From Tenacibaculum ovolyticum DSM 18103 (GTDB lineage Bacteria; Bacteroidota; Bacteroidia; Flavobacteriales; Flavobacteriaceae): a stretch of DNA of 64,000 bases. The stretch covers positions 830,440 to 894,439 of the forward strand of contig NZ_KE387163.1 in NCBI RefSeq assembly GCF_000430545.1, given 5' to 3'. The stretch's first letter is position 1. Every line of letters begins with the position of its first letter. Positions 55,130 to 64,000 of the stretch are shown here, piece by piece. Both the position numbers and the translations under genes were made by a program. A model generated the notes under the pieces. That model made no database searches. It saw only the letters and a list, made by a program, of their open reading frames with translations, and was not told the origin of the DNA.

Positions 55130-55438
55130 CTATTTATTTTAGTCTTTTTAATAATTTAAAACCTCTTGAAGTTAAAACTTCAAGAGGTTTTTTTTATGTA
55201 AATTTAGTATGTTGTCTTAAACTAATAAATCGCTAATTAATTTTAATATACATTGCCTCTAAAAAAGAAATATAATGTAAATTAAGATAAAGGAATTCAC
55301 CTTATCACACAATCACTATCCCTTTTAACTAAAAATAGAGTTTAAATATTACAATATATTTTCATCAAATAGCTAATTTTAAGGAAACCTACATTGAACT
55401 ATTTCATACTATATATAAAAAGTAACTCTAATCTAAAT
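55130..55438. other. Intergenic region downstream of the OmpA gene
   Basis: 309 bp. Holds the terminator 55158-55194; the rest is AT-rich with nothing recognisable. Confidence 0.5.
55158..55194 (+). terminator. Terminator of the OmpA-family gene
   Basis: AACCTCTTGAAGTT / AACTTCAAGAGGTT followed by T6 or more. Confidence 0.88.
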
Positions 55439-55900
55439 TTATTTAAACTTAGATAAAACTGACTGAAAAAAAGGATAGTAATAATCGGTTAAAATCATTC
55501 CTCTTTTATATCCAATGATTTTTTGTCTATGATTAACAAATAGCAATGTAGGATAAGAACTTATCTTAAATTTTTTTACAAGTTTAAGATTCACCTTTAA
55601 CCTATCTGCTTCTACTAAATCTTTGTTATAAGGATTATCAGCCTCATAAAGAATAAAATTCTTTTTAGCTATTTTTTTAAATTTATCTGAAATAAATAAT
55701 CCTTCATCTAATTTTTTACAAGGGCCACACCAATCTGATCCTTTAAAATAAATTAATACTGGTTTTCTTTCTTTTTTTGCCTTTTTTAAAGCTTCCTTAT
55801 AAGAATTCAACCATAATGTTTCAATATCTACATTCTTTTCTTGTGCGCTTACAAGAAAACAAATCATTAACAGTAAGATTGTTATTGAATTTTTTTTCAT
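55439..55900 (-). CDS. Secreted thioredoxin-like protein
   Basis: 153 residues, signal peptide 1-19. Thioredoxin fold with WCGPCKK (Cys58, Cys61) and the cis-proline SYPTL. Probably a periplasmic disulfide-exchange protein; partners are unknown. Single gene. Confidence 0.9.
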   Translation of the reverse strand: MKKNSITILLLMICFLVSAQEKNVDIETLWLNSYKEALKKAKKERKPVLIYFKGSDWCGPCKKLDEGLFISDKFKKIAKKNFILYEADNPYNKDLVEADRLKVNLKLVKKFKISSYPTLLFVNHRQKIIGYKRGMILTDYYYPFFQSVLSKFK

Positions 55901-55988
55901 ACATCTATTTATAGATTATAAAAGTATCAAATATAATACCACATAAATTTATTTAAGTATCCATTTAAAATATACATCTACACAAGTA

Positions 55989-57434
55989 CTACTTTAGTAA
56001 AGTAATTTCTAATTTCAACTCCTTTTGCAACCAACCTTTAAGTTCTTTCTCTTTCTTCTGAACAATAGAATCAGCTAATTTCTTGCTCCACACAACTGAT
56101 AATTCAGGAATCGTATCTATTTTTATAAAATCTTTAGAAGATAATCTTTTAGAAAAACTAATTGCCTTAATATCATTAAATCTAATTTTAGCTTCTTTTG
56201 CTATTTTACTAAAAGGCACACTGTTTTTATCTCTAATTAAAGCACTTTGCTCTATACTATTGTTTAATTTCGAAATAGTATTTTTTAAATCATCAATCTC
56301 TCTATGCAAACCATTTATTACATCGTCTTTTTGATTTAAATCAACAATTGCTCTATCATAAGCATCTACTACCCTATCTACACTACGTGCTTTATTTTCG
56401 TTTATTACTAATTGATAAGCATCTAACTTATCGTATGTTTTTAATTCATTTCTTAAAAAAGTTTCTGTAGCATCTGTTACATCTCCGTTAAAAAATAGAT
56501 TTATCTTTTTTCCTTTTCTATCAATATTTTTACGCTGTAGCCATAGATCTTTATTTGACTCTATTTTCTCTTTTAAAAACTTATCATAATTCGAATTAAT
56601 AACACTTTCTTTATATACACTTATAAAAGTAAATATCGCAGGTACCATAACCAAAAAGGCTACAAATGATGCTATACGAGCAATTCTTTTTCTTTTTTCA
56701 GAATTTACATAACGAATCATTGTAAAACCTAACAATTTTAAGACTAAAAAGGTAGCTAATGCAATAAAAATAGTATTGATTGTAAATAAATACATTGCTC
56801 CAAAAAAGTAATCAAAATTACCTATTGCTAAACCATACCCAGCTGTACATAAAGGAGGCATTAATGCTGTTGCAATTGCAACTCCAAATATTACTGAAGC
56901 AATGGTTCCTTTTTTTGTACGTGCTATAATTAAAGCTAAACCTCCAAAAAATGCAATTAACACATCTCGTATATCTGGTTTTACTCTACCTAACAGTTCT
57001 GAAGTTTCCTCTTTTAAAGGAAATAAAAAGAAAAACAAAAAAGCGGTTAACAAACTTAACACAATCATAGTTGCTAAGTTTACCATTGATTTTTTTAACG
57101 TATCAATATCATTAATTGCTATAGACATACCTATTCCTAAAATAGGCCCCATTAATGGTGATATTAACATGGCTCCAATTACAACAGCTGTTGAGTTTGC
57201 ATTTAAACCTATAGAGGCTACGAATATTGAACAAATTAAAATCCAAGCTGTAGCTCCTTTAAAAGGTATATCAACTTTAATTGCTTCTATAGTTGCTTCT
57301 TGATCGGTGTCATGACGAAAATCTAATAATTCAACAATAAACCTTTTTGAGCTTTCCCACAAACCTTTTGCATCTTCATGAACTGCTTGTTTAGATTGCT
57401 CTACACTTTCGTTTTGATCTATTTTATCTTCCAT
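55989..57434 (-). CDS. DUF389 inner membrane protein
   Basis: 481 residues. DUF389 core (about 60-270) with six or so helices, recognised by GLNANSTAVVIGAMLISPLMGPILGIGM and FGVAIATALMPPLCTAGYGLAIGN. An extended C-terminal part (about 270-481) contains a coiled coil (DDVINGLHREIDDLKNTISKLNN) and is longer than the plain domain. The function of the family is unknown. TATCTTTG -7 box 24 bp upstream. Confidence 0.88.
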   Translation of the reverse strand: MEDKIDQNESVEQSKQAVHEDAKGLWESSKRFIVELLDFRHDTDQEATIEAIKVDIPFKGATAWILICSIFVASIGLNANSTAVVIGAMLISPLMGPILGIGMSIAINDIDTLKKSMVNLATMIVLSLLTAFLFFFLFPLKEETSELLGRVKPDIRDVLIAFFGGLALIIARTKKGTIASVIFGVAIATALMPPLCTAGYGLAIGNFDYFFGAMYLFTINTIFIALATFLVLKLLGFTMIRYVNSEKRKRIARIASFVAFLVMVPAIFTFISVYKESVINSNYDKFLKEKIESNKDLWLQRKNIDRKGKKINLFFNGDVTDATETFLRNELKTYDKLDAYQLVINENKARSVDRVVDAYDRAIVDLNQKDDVINGLHREIDDLKNTISKLNNSIEQSALIRDKNSVPFSKIAKEAKIRFNDIKAISFSKRLSSKDFIKIDTIPELSVVWSKKLADSIVQKKEKELKGWLQKELKLEITLLK

Positions 57435-57457
57435 ATTATTTTCTTTTTTCAGGTTCG

Positions 57458-57465
57458 CAAAGATA
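57458..57465 (-). promoter_or_regulatory. -7 box of the DUF389 gene
   Basis: TATCTTTG on the minus strand fits TAnnTTTG, with a leader of roughly 17 nt. Confidence 0.5.
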
Positions 57466-57489
57466 CAAAATTCCTACTTTATTAAATAA

Positions 57490-57530
57490 AAACAAAAAGC
57501 TCGAAAATATTTTCGAGCTTTTTGTTTTTT
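57490..57530 (-). terminator. Terminator of the C1 protease gene
   Basis: CAAAAAGCTCGAAAA / TTTTCGAGCTTTTTG, flanked by A and T runs. It ends the upstream C1 gene ahead of the DUF389 promoter. Confidence 0.85.
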
Positions 57531-57542
57531 TGTGATGTTATT

Positions 57543-58658
57543 TTATTTGATACTTAATTTTGTTTTTAAATCTTTCGAAACTGCATCTTTATGAAGTAAT
57601 ACCGAAATAGTCTTTAGCTTAAAATAAGGAATTGACATATAAACATATCCTTTATTACCTTGTTTAGCACCCCAAGAATTTTTTACTTTAAAGTACTTGT
57701 TTCCTTTCTGATCTTTTACTAAACCTACAATATGCATTAAGTGGTCATCTGTAGTATTAAAGTTTTCAAATTCTGATTGACGAAAACTAGCTGTAATTTT
57801 CTTCTCTTTTACAATTTCTTTTAATCCTTTTTTATTTTCAGAACTACTAGCTGGTATAAATGCTACACCGTTTTTTGACGAAAATGTTTTTTCTGAAACA
57901 TCACAATCTAATTCAATTGTATACCCTTTATTAATAGCCTCTTCTGTTACCGAGACCATTTCATCTAAAGACACATTATAAAATGCTCCGTTTGAAAAAT
58001 TATCAGGAATATTCAAAACAAATTTATCATACATTTTAGCATGCGTAAACGAACTTATAGTAACGTAATTTGATGGATTAATTTTTACATACTCAGCAAA
58101 AGTCTTTGGAGTATACTTCTTTCCTTCAAATTCAAATTCTTTTTTATTTTTCCCTAAATAAACATCTAAAACACTTTCGGTAGCTTGCTTCCATCTCGGG
58201 CTTAATTCTCTTGCTGGGTTTTTTATATAAGCGTCTAGCATTGATTTTAAAACAGAAACTACCTCTGCATGATTATGCTTTACCTGCCCCAATTCTAATC
58301 CTGAAAAAACACTTTCAGGTACTAAACCATAATTTGCAACAGAATTAATAACATCATGCCCTAAACCACCTTCACTAAATTGTGCTTTTCCTTGACGGTA
58401 TAAATAATTATTAGCCTTATCTGAATATGTATTACGAACTGTATACATTTCTGATAAATCTATATTTTTTCCTGTTAATCGTATAATTTCTGATTCTAAA
58501 AATGATGTTGTAGAAAAACTCCAACAAGTACCAGATATTCCTTGACTTTTTACCTGCGTACTTTCAATGTCTTTTACTGTATTAAACTGGTATTTTTGAG
58601 CAGTTACTGAACCAATACTTAAAAGAGTAAAAGCAGTTCCTATCAATAATTTTTTCAT
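57543..58658 (-). CDS. C1-family cysteine peptidase (bleomycin hydrolase/PepC-like), secreted
   Basis: 371 residues, signal peptide 1-20. Papain-like catalytic set: Cys45 in GISGTCWSFSTTSF, His309 in HLMHIVGL and Asn327 in VKNSWG. The DNTxxxH-like start of the peptidase and the C-terminal region fit the C1B (aminopeptidase C) branch. Here it is exported, unlike cytosolic PepC, so it probably acts on periplasmic or imported peptides. It lies downstream of a TonB receptor gene on the same strand (65 bp). Confidence 0.9.
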   Translation of the reverse strand: MKKLLIGTAFTLLSIGSVTAQKYQFNTVKDIESTQVKSQGISGTCWSFSTTSFLESEIIRLTGKNIDLSEMYTVRNTYSDKANNYLYRQGKAQFSEGGLGHDVINSVANYGLVPESVFSGLELGQVKHNHAEVVSVLKSMLDAYIKNPARELSPRWKQATESVLDVYLGKNKKEFEFEGKKYTPKTFAEYVKINPSNYVTISSFTHAKMYDKFVLNIPDNFSNGAFYNVSLDEMVSVTEEAINKGYTIELDCDVSEKTFSSKNGVAFIPASSSENKKGLKEIVKEKKITASFRQSEFENFNTTDDHLMHIVGLVKDQKGNKYFKVKNSWGAKQGNKGYVYMSIPYFKLKTISVLLHKDAVSKDLKTKLSIK

Positions 58659-58723
58659 AAGTTGTATTTTGTTTTATTGAGCAATTTACTGCTTTTATAA
58701 CAACTTTAAAAATTTTAATAAAT

Positions 58724-61123
58724 CTAAAAATCTACGATCACTCCTATTCTTGGTAAAGCTCTTCCTGATGTACTTTCAATTTCTTCTAAAAGGTATCTAA
58801 AACTATCATTAGGGTCGGAAACTCTACCGTTTTGATCTTCAATTGGCAATAAAAATGGACGTTGTTTAGAACTACTTGCATAAATATTTTGAATATCAAC
58901 ATATAAGTTGATTGCTGCTTTCTTTAAATACCATGTTTTATCAACTCTTACATCTAACTGTGTGTATGTATTAAAACGTTCTCCGTTTAATTTTACGTAA
59001 TCTAAAACCCCTCCATTTACAACATCATAATTTGATTTTAATGAAGATGCATTTTCATCATAAGGAGTATAAGGTCTACCTCCAACCAATCTAAATTTAG
59101 CACCTACTTCCCAATTTTTCTTTAATTTTTTTCCTGCAGTTATAGTTACAAGATGTTTATTATCCCATGTAGAAGGAATGTAATTACCAACAGCATTTTT
59201 AAACTCACTTCTTACAAAAGTATAAGATGCAATTCCGTATAAACCACTATATGACTTTTTCTGTGCTAACACTTCAAAACCATAGGCTCTTCCTTTATTA
59301 TTAGAAACTACCTCTTCATTTCCAACAACTCCAAAATCTGCTCCTAAATTAGCTAAGCTTATCTGATTTCTTACTGAAAATGGATAATTATCGTATGTTT
59401 TATAAAACCCTTCAAAAGTAATTTTAGAACTGGTATTTGGTTTATATGATAATCCACCTACAAAATGATCTGACCGTATATATTTTAATCCTTTTTTATT
59501 GACAAATTCATTTACGTTATTCTTAAAACCTAAAACAGTATAAGAAGGTAATTGGTAATAACGACCTATTGATGAATTAACAGCTAATTTTTCATTTAAA
59601 TTATAACTTAAAGACAATCTAGGTGAAAATTGATTCAATAAATTTTTCATTTCACTGTTATAATCAACTCCATCAATTCTAAAACCAAAAGAAACTCCTA
59701 ACTTATTATTTAAATACTCTTTTGATACTTGACCGAAAATACCATACTTTATAAAATCTATTTCTGAATTAAATGCATCTTCAAAAACACTATTAGCGTT
59801 TGCTACTTTTCTATAAGTGTTATTTATATAGGTTGCTTTTTCTAAATTCGTTCCAATATTAACCCTATAATTATTCGCTGTACTAAAGTTATTCTCGTAC
59901 CTAAATTTCGTTTCTATTTCTTTAGAATTATAATCTAATAATAAATTTGATGGCAACTCTTCATTCATAAAGTATTTCTTTGCCTTGTTTTTAAGTTCAT
60001 TTCTACTTAAAACAAATAAATGAGTAGCGTTTTTATCAAAATATTTATAACTAGCACCTACAGTATAATTCCATTGACTATTTACAGGAACCGTATTTAA
60101 AACTACTTTATTTCTTTTTAAAGTTTCTTCATCCGTTTCTCCATCATTAACAGATTCATTTAACTTAAAGTTATCTATAGCTCCTAAAGCTACAATAGAC
60201 AATTCACTATTTTTTGACAATTGAGATTTTACATTTAATTGAAAATCATTATATGTTGGTAAAAAAGGAAGTTTAATTAACTTAAACAAAAACTGAAGGT
60301 ATGATTGACGTACAGAGAACATAAATGTTGTATTTTCACTCAAAGGACCATCTAAAGTCACACCTGCATCTGAAGTACCTAATGTTACTCTTGTATTTAA
60401 AGCTGTTGGATTTCCTCTTTTTTGAGTAAACTCAATTACAGAACTTAAGGTATTACCTCTGTTTGCAGGAAAAGCACTCGAGTAAAAGTCAACCTTACGA
60501 ATTAAATCTGCATTCATTATTCCTACTGGTCCTCCTGTTGCCCCCTGTGTTTGAAAATGGTTTATAACAGGAACCTCTATACCATCTAAATAAAATTTAT
60601 TTTCAGAGGTTGCACCTCCTCTTATTATAATATCATTTCTAAATCCAGGGTTAGAAGCTACCCCAGGAAACGATTGAATAACTTTTAAAATATCTCTATT
60701 CCCTCCTGGATTTTTCTCTATTTCTGCAACTCCTAATGATTGAAGTGATAGAGGGCTTTCTAATGATTTTTTAAATAAACTAGCCTTAACTTCTACTTCT
60801 TTCAAATTTGTACTATTCTCTTTTAGCACAATAGTTACAAACGGTGAATTATCTTTAGTTACTAAATATTCATCAGAAATTAATGTTTCATAACCTATAA
60901 ATGAAACTCGTAATTTATTATAACCTAACGGAACGTTTGAAATTTTAAATGCCCCATTCTCATCTGAAGCACCTCCAATAGAAGTACCATAAACCAACAC
61001 GTTCACAAAAGGAATAATTTCTCTTGTTTTAGCATCAATTATTTTCCCGTAAATCTCTCCTTCAGTTTGACCAACTGAAATAAATGATTGTAATATAATT
61101 ACAACTAAAAGTAAATTTTTCAT
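58724..61123 (-). CDS. TonB-dependent outer membrane receptor
   Basis: 799 residues from the ATG at 61123 (an in-frame GTG is 9 bp further). Signal peptide 1-19; carboxypeptidase-like domain (about 22-105: IYGKIIDAKTREIIPFVNVLVYGTSIGGASDENGAFKI); plug with VIQSFPGVASNPGFRNDIIIRGGATSENKFYLDGIEVPVINHF; barrel and a conserved C-terminus. Substrate unknown. The C1 protease gene downstream could release peptides for it, which is an inference. Its promoter region carries an ATTTT repeat tract. Confidence 0.9.
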   Translation of the reverse strand: MKNLLLVVIILQSFISVGQTEGEIYGKIIDAKTREIIPFVNVLVYGTSIGGASDENGAFKISNVPLGYNKLRVSFIGYETLISDEYLVTKDNSPFVTIVLKENSTNLKEVEVKASLFKKSLESPLSLQSLGVAEIEKNPGGNRDILKVIQSFPGVASNPGFRNDIIIRGGATSENKFYLDGIEVPVINHFQTQGATGGPVGIMNADLIRKVDFYSSAFPANRGNTLSSVIEFTQKRGNPTALNTRVTLGTSDAGVTLDGPLSENTTFMFSVRQSYLQFLFKLIKLPFLPTYNDFQLNVKSQLSKNSELSIVALGAIDNFKLNESVNDGETDEETLKRNKVVLNTVPVNSQWNYTVGASYKYFDKNATHLFVLSRNELKNKAKKYFMNEELPSNLLLDYNSKEIETKFRYENNFSTANNYRVNIGTNLEKATYINNTYRKVANANSVFEDAFNSEIDFIKYGIFGQVSKEYLNNKLGVSFGFRIDGVDYNSEMKNLLNQFSPRLSLSYNLNEKLAVNSSIGRYYQLPSYTVLGFKNNVNEFVNKKGLKYIRSDHFVGGLSYKPNTSSKITFEGFYKTYDNYPFSVRNQISLANLGADFGVVGNEEVVSNNKGRAYGFEVLAQKKSYSGLYGIASYTFVRSEFKNAVGNYIPSTWDNKHLVTITAGKKLKKNWEVGAKFRLVGGRPYTPYDENASSLKSNYDVVNGGVLDYVKLNGERFNTYTQLDVRVDKTWYLKKAAINLYVDIQNIYASSSKQRPFLLPIEDQNGRVSDPNDSFRYLLEEIESTSGRALPRIGVIVDF

Positions 61124-61145
61124 AAATAACACAATTAAGGTTTAA

Positions 61146-61153
61146 CAAAAATA
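61146..61153 (-). promoter_or_regulatory. -7 box of the TonB receptor gene
   Basis: TATTTTTG on the minus strand fits TAnnTTTG, with a leader of about 18-20 nt. No -33 box at ideal spacing. Confidence 0.45.
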
Positions 61154-61204
61154 CAAATTGTTTAACAAAAACACTAAAAAGATAAACAAAGAAAATAAAA
61201 TCTT

Positions 61205-61229
61205 ATTTTATTTTATTTTATTTTATTTA
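61205..61229. repeat. Short tandem repeat ATTTT
   Basis: Four complete ATTTT units and a truncated fifth. It is about 50-75 bp upstream of the -7 box of the TonB receptor. Confidence 0.8.
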
Positions 61230-61533
61230 CAAATTACAAACTTCACAAAAAGTAAGCCTTAGGTATCTTCCCTAATTTTAATTAAAAAACAACAAGAAGA
61301 ATCAAAAGTTGCTTTTACAACTCCTTTTTTTAACAAAACAGCCCATAATGAACAACTCAAATTAAACTTCACCTAAATAAATAAACACCTAATTATAAAC
61401 ACTTTAAAAAACATATTATAAATAACACTATTATTATTTTCACTCCAAAAACAATAATTTTCAAAGCTACATTTTTTCACAACCCACTAATTAAATGACA
61501 GTTAGCTTTTTACAATAAACCAAGTGTTAAAAT

Positions 61534-61553
61534 AAATAGGGTTAACCCTATTT
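61534..61553 (+). promoter_or_regulatory. Palindromic operator candidate
   Basis: AAATAGGGTTAACCCTATTT, a perfect 20-bp palindrome, 20 bp before the -33 element of the C10 protease gene. Another ATAGGGT half-site lies at 61558-61564. Confidence 0.55.
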
Positions 61554-61573
61554 GTAGATAGGGTCATTGGGTA

Positions 61574-61604
61574 TTGTGTGATTATAATACGCTACTTAAT
61601 TTTG
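61574..61604 (+). promoter_or_regulatory. Promoter of the C10 protease gene
   Basis: TTG (61574-61576), 20 bp, TAATTTTG (61597-61604). Full Bacteroidota promoter; the leader is about 30 nt. Confidence 0.65.
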
Positions 61605-61641
61605 AATCATTACAAATAATAACTTAATAAATAATTAAAAA

Positions 61642-63798
61642 ATGATTAAAAAAATTACTTTACTAACTATGATTTTACTCTTTTGCTTCAAGAGTACATT
61701 TGCCGACCCAATTAATAAAAAAACGGCTATTTCTGTCGCTAATAAATGGCTAAGCAATAAATTACAAAGAAGTGCAAAAACGAATCAAAAAGAGGCTTTA
61801 TCAATAAAAGAAATTCATCATAATGAGCGTGTTGTTTACTACATCATAAGCTTTAAAAAGGGTGGTTTTGTTATTGTTTCTGCAGACGATTCAACCAAAC
61901 CTATTTTAGCATATTCAGATACTTCTTTTTTTGATACTAATTTAGAAAACCCAACAACTAAAACTTTACTTAACGGTTACAAATCGTTTGTTTACGAAAG
62001 TGCATTAGCTCAAAAAACAGGTAAAATGAAATCTGCTAATTCTGGATGGAATAAATTACTTAAATCAAAATCACAAAACCAACGTAAAACAAAAGTTATT
62101 GCTCCATTTATGGATGATATTCTTTACACACAGTCTAGTGGTTTTCAAAAATTTTGTCCGAGTGATGATGATGGTCAAGCTATTGTTGGCTGTGTAGCTA
62201 CAGCAATGTCGCAAGTAATGAGATACTGGGAATTTCCTTCAACAGGAAGTGGTAAAACATCATACAATCACAATAAATACGGAAACCTTAGTGTTGATTT
62301 TGAAAACGAACAATACGATTGGGATAACATGTCTAAAACCAGAGCTGATGATGAAAATGCAAAACTTTCATACCACGCAGGTGTTGCTGTTAGGATGAAT
62401 TACGGAACATCTGCAAACGGAGGTTCAGGTGCTTATACAACGAATGCTTTATCTTCTTTAAAAAGAAACTTCAAATACAACAATGGAGCTAGAATGGTTT
62501 ACAGATACCGCTATTCTGATAGTGAATGGAGTAACGTTATAAAAGAGCAACTTAATGAAAAAAGGCCAGTTTTATATTCAGGAAGAAGTAAAAACCTTGA
62601 AGACCCTACCGCTGGAGGAGCAGGTCATTTATTTGCTTTAGATGGATATGATACTACAGATCAAGGTGATTTTTTTCACATTAACTGGGGCTGGGCAGGA
62701 AGAAGTAATGGTTACTTTTACTTAACTGAAATGGTTACTCACGGAGGTAAATACAACTGGATAGACAACAATGCTGTTATCATTAATTTATATCCTACAA
62801 ATATTGCTCCAATATTTAAATCTAAGCCTACTACTTTTGTAGACATTGATCAGCCTTACAATTACCAAATTACCACTACTGACGAAAACCGTAAAGACAT
62901 CATAAAAACATCTTTAAAAGAAGGTCCTAGCTGGTTAAGTATTAAATTAGACAATGGTATCTATTCTTTACAAGGAACCCCTTCTAATTCAAACTCAGGA
63001 GAATTCAAAGTTGTATTAGAAGCTACAGATGGTGATAATAGTACGTTACAAGAATTTAATATTACTGTAGGTAAAAACAAAAACTATTGCGAATCAAAAG
63101 GAAATAGAATAAAATATGAATGGATTGATTTTGTTTCTTTTGGTAATATGACAAATACTACAGGTCATAATAATGGTTATGCTGATTTCACAAATAAAAC
63201 TGCTTCTGTTGTTTCTGGAACTACTAACGATTTAGTTATTAGCGCTGGTTTTAGTGGTAGTTTATACACTGAATTTTTTAGTGTTTGGATAGATTACAAT
63301 CAAAACGGAAAGTTTGATGAAAATGAAAAGGTAGTTAGTGAATCTACTACAAATGGAGCTAACAAAACCTATAGTGTTAAAATTCCTGAAAATGCCTTAA
63401 CTGGATCAACTAGAATGCGAGTATCAATGAAGTATAAAAACACACAAACCCCTTGTGAATTATTTAACGACGGTGAGGTAGAAGATTACACTGTAAACAT
63501 TACTAAAACTTCTGCTCGTGAAATTATAACGAAAGCAACCGATAAAGAGATTAGTAATACTTCTTTAATTAATCTACTTGTATACCCTAATCCATCAAGT
63601 AAGGTTTTAAATATTAAAGTTGGAAAAACGCTTAAAAAGGCAAAGTATCAAATTATTGATGCTAACGGAAAAGTTGTAATTCAAAATTCATTTTCTCCTT
63701 CAATCAATATTGAGAAATTAAAAACTGGTATCTATTATTTAAAAGTATTTGATAAAAATACAAAATACACTAAATCTTTTATAAAATCTGGTAAATAA
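61642..63798 (+). CDS. C10-family cysteine peptidase (streptopain-like), T9SS secreted
   Basis: 718 residues. Signal peptide (1-21), inhibitory prodomain to about 110, C10 peptidase domain (about 110-390) with Cys184 in IVGCVATAMSQVMRYW and His329 in GGAGHLFALDGYD, followed by the HINWGWAG segment. Then an Ig/cadherin-like domain (about 389-480), a GEVED domain (about 482-625: SVWIDYNQNGKFDENEKVVSE ... GEVEDYTV) and a T9SS sorting domain (645-718). It is the second exported protease in the window with GEVED and sorting domains. Confidence 0.92.
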   Translation: MIKKITLLTMILLFCFKSTFADPINKKTAISVANKWLSNKLQRSAKTNQKEALSIKEIHHNERVVYYIISFKKGGFVIVSADDSTKPILAYSDTSFFDTNLENPTTKTLLNGYKSFVYESALAQKTGKMKSANSGWNKLLKSKSQNQRKTKVIAPFMDDILYTQSSGFQKFCPSDDDGQAIVGCVATAMSQVMRYWEFPSTGSGKTSYNHNKYGNLSVDFENEQYDWDNMSKTRADDENAKLSYHAGVAVRMNYGTSANGGSGAYTTNALSSLKRNFKYNNGARMVYRYRYSDSEWSNVIKEQLNEKRPVLYSGRSKNLEDPTAGGAGHLFALDGYDTTDQGDFFHINWGWAGRSNGYFYLTEMVTHGGKYNWIDNNAVIINLYPTNIAPIFKSKPTTFVDIDQPYNYQITTTDENRKDIIKTSLKEGPSWLSIKLDNGIYSLQGTPSNSNSGEFKVVLEATDGDNSTLQEFNITVGKNKNYCESKGNRIKYEWIDFVSFGNMTNTTGHNNGYADFTNKTASVVSGTTNDLVISAGFSGSLYTEFFSVWIDYNQNGKFDENEKVVSESTTNGANKTYSVKIPENALTGSTRMRVSMKYKNTQTPCELFNDGEVEDYTVNITKTSAREIITKATDKEISNTSLINLLVYPNPSSKVLNIKVGKTLKKAKYQIIDANGKVVIQNSFSPSINIEKLKTGIYYLKVFDKNTKYTKSFIKSGK

Positions 63799-63833
63799 CA
63801 TTTCCAACTTATAGCATTAGATTAAATAATGAA

Positions 63834-63868
63834 AGCTCTTAGAAAATATTTTCTAAGGGCTTTTTTTT
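63834..63868 (+). terminator. Terminator of the C10 protease gene
   Basis: AAAGCTCTTAGAAAAT / ATTTTCTAAGGGCTTT followed by a T run. Confidence 0.85.
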
Positions 63869-63885
63869 ATAAAAAGATTATAAAT

Positions 63886-63917
63886 AAAAAACCTCAATCT
63901 ATAAAAGATTGAGGTTT
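63886..63917 (-). terminator. Terminator of the tRNA-Tyr gene
   Basis: AAACCTCAATCT-ATAAA-AGATTGAGGTTT. It lies just after the tRNA on the minus strand, with A/T runs at both sides. Confidence 0.75.
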
Positions 63918-63919
63918 TG

Positions 63920-64000
63920 TGGGGAGAGCAGGATTCGAACCTGCGAAGTCGTAAGACAACGGAGTTACAGTCCGTCCCAGTTGGCCGCTTTGGTATCTCC
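63920..64000 (-). tRNA. tRNA-Tyr (GTA), 5' end cut by window
   Basis: Read on the minus strand. The anticodon arm reads GGACTGTAACTCC with GTA as anticodon, a long variable arm follows (class II, as expected for bacterial tRNA-Tyr), and the T arm is GCAGG-TTCGAAT-CCTGC. The 3' acceptor strand TCTCCCC pairs with GGGGAGA, of which the first two bases are missing at the window edge. The CCA end is not encoded. It is probably part of a tRNA or tRNA-tuf cluster that continues outside. Confidence 0.93.

Larger units (their letters stand above)
61124..61641. other. Divergent intergenic region between TonB receptor and C10 protease
   Basis: 518 bp. Contains a TATTTTTG box for the minus-strand receptor (61146-61153), a short tandem repeat (61205-61229), a palindrome (61534-61553) and a full promoter for the protease (61574-61604). 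Confidence 0.6.

Overview
The window is a typical AT-rich Flavobacteriaceae (Bacteroidota) chromosome segment. The signs are promoters with a TAnnTTTG -7 box, secreted proteases with C-terminal type IX secretion (T9SS) sorting domains, SusC/FhuA-type TonB-dependent receptors with an N-terminal carboxypeptidase-like domain, DUF1573/DUF2141/DUF4097/GIN-domain proteins, and many signal peptides ending in A/S-Q. A marine genus such as Tenacibaculum or Polaribacter is plausible, but the genus is only a guess.

Layout. 0-4.6 kb: end of a putative zinc metallopeptidase, HMG-CoA lyase, then an ECF sigma factor operon with a membrane partner and two secreted beta-repeat proteins. 4.7-11.7 kb: valS, a DUF1573 protein, a retropepsin-like protease, an aminotransferase and murB. 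11.7-15.1 kb: four consecutive lipoprotein genes on the minus strand (SCO1-like, YwqK-like, YHYH, sulfatase). 15.3-22.7 kb: a loosely packed accessory region with an orphan ATP-grasp ligase, three proteins of unknown function (one probably two PLAT-like domains), a TPR histidine kinase with a LytTR regulator, and several long inverted repeats. 22.8-33.8 kb: aquaporin, a second ECF sigma factor, an Nramp-like transporter, lipA, twin small-RNA candidates, cystathionine beta-synthase, a LysR regulator, a LolC/E permease, NamZ and MoxR. 33.9-41.9 kb: a periplasmic chaperone (SurA/parvulin) operon, an AAA nucleotide-binding protein, recQ, fmt and HU. 42-64 kb: a pentapeptide-repeat protein, a HAD phosphatase, an SGNH hydrolase, a T9SS M43 protease, two TonB receptors, pdxH, a SixA phosphatase, Ppx/GppA, an OmpA protein, thioredoxin-like and DUF389 proteins, a C1 and a C10 cysteine protease, and a tRNA-Tyr cut by the window edge.

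Three observations stand out. (1) The ECF sigma operon and the distant pentapeptide-repeat gene share an identical-spacing promoter, TGTCACAA-N13-TTGTCT, and all three secreted products of these two units carry an SWW motif, which suggests a small envelope regulon. (2) Two tandem 39-nt elements, 38/39 identical and each exactly 10 nt before its own terminator-like hairpin, lie between lipA and the cystathionine beta-synthase gene and look like twin small RNAs. (3) The 15.3-22.7 kb region combines an ATP-grasp enzyme, PLAT-like and beta-rich proteins and a two-component system; two of its genes share a leader hairpin with a compensating wobble pair. It is the best candidate in the window for an undescribed system, but its function cannot be read from sequence.
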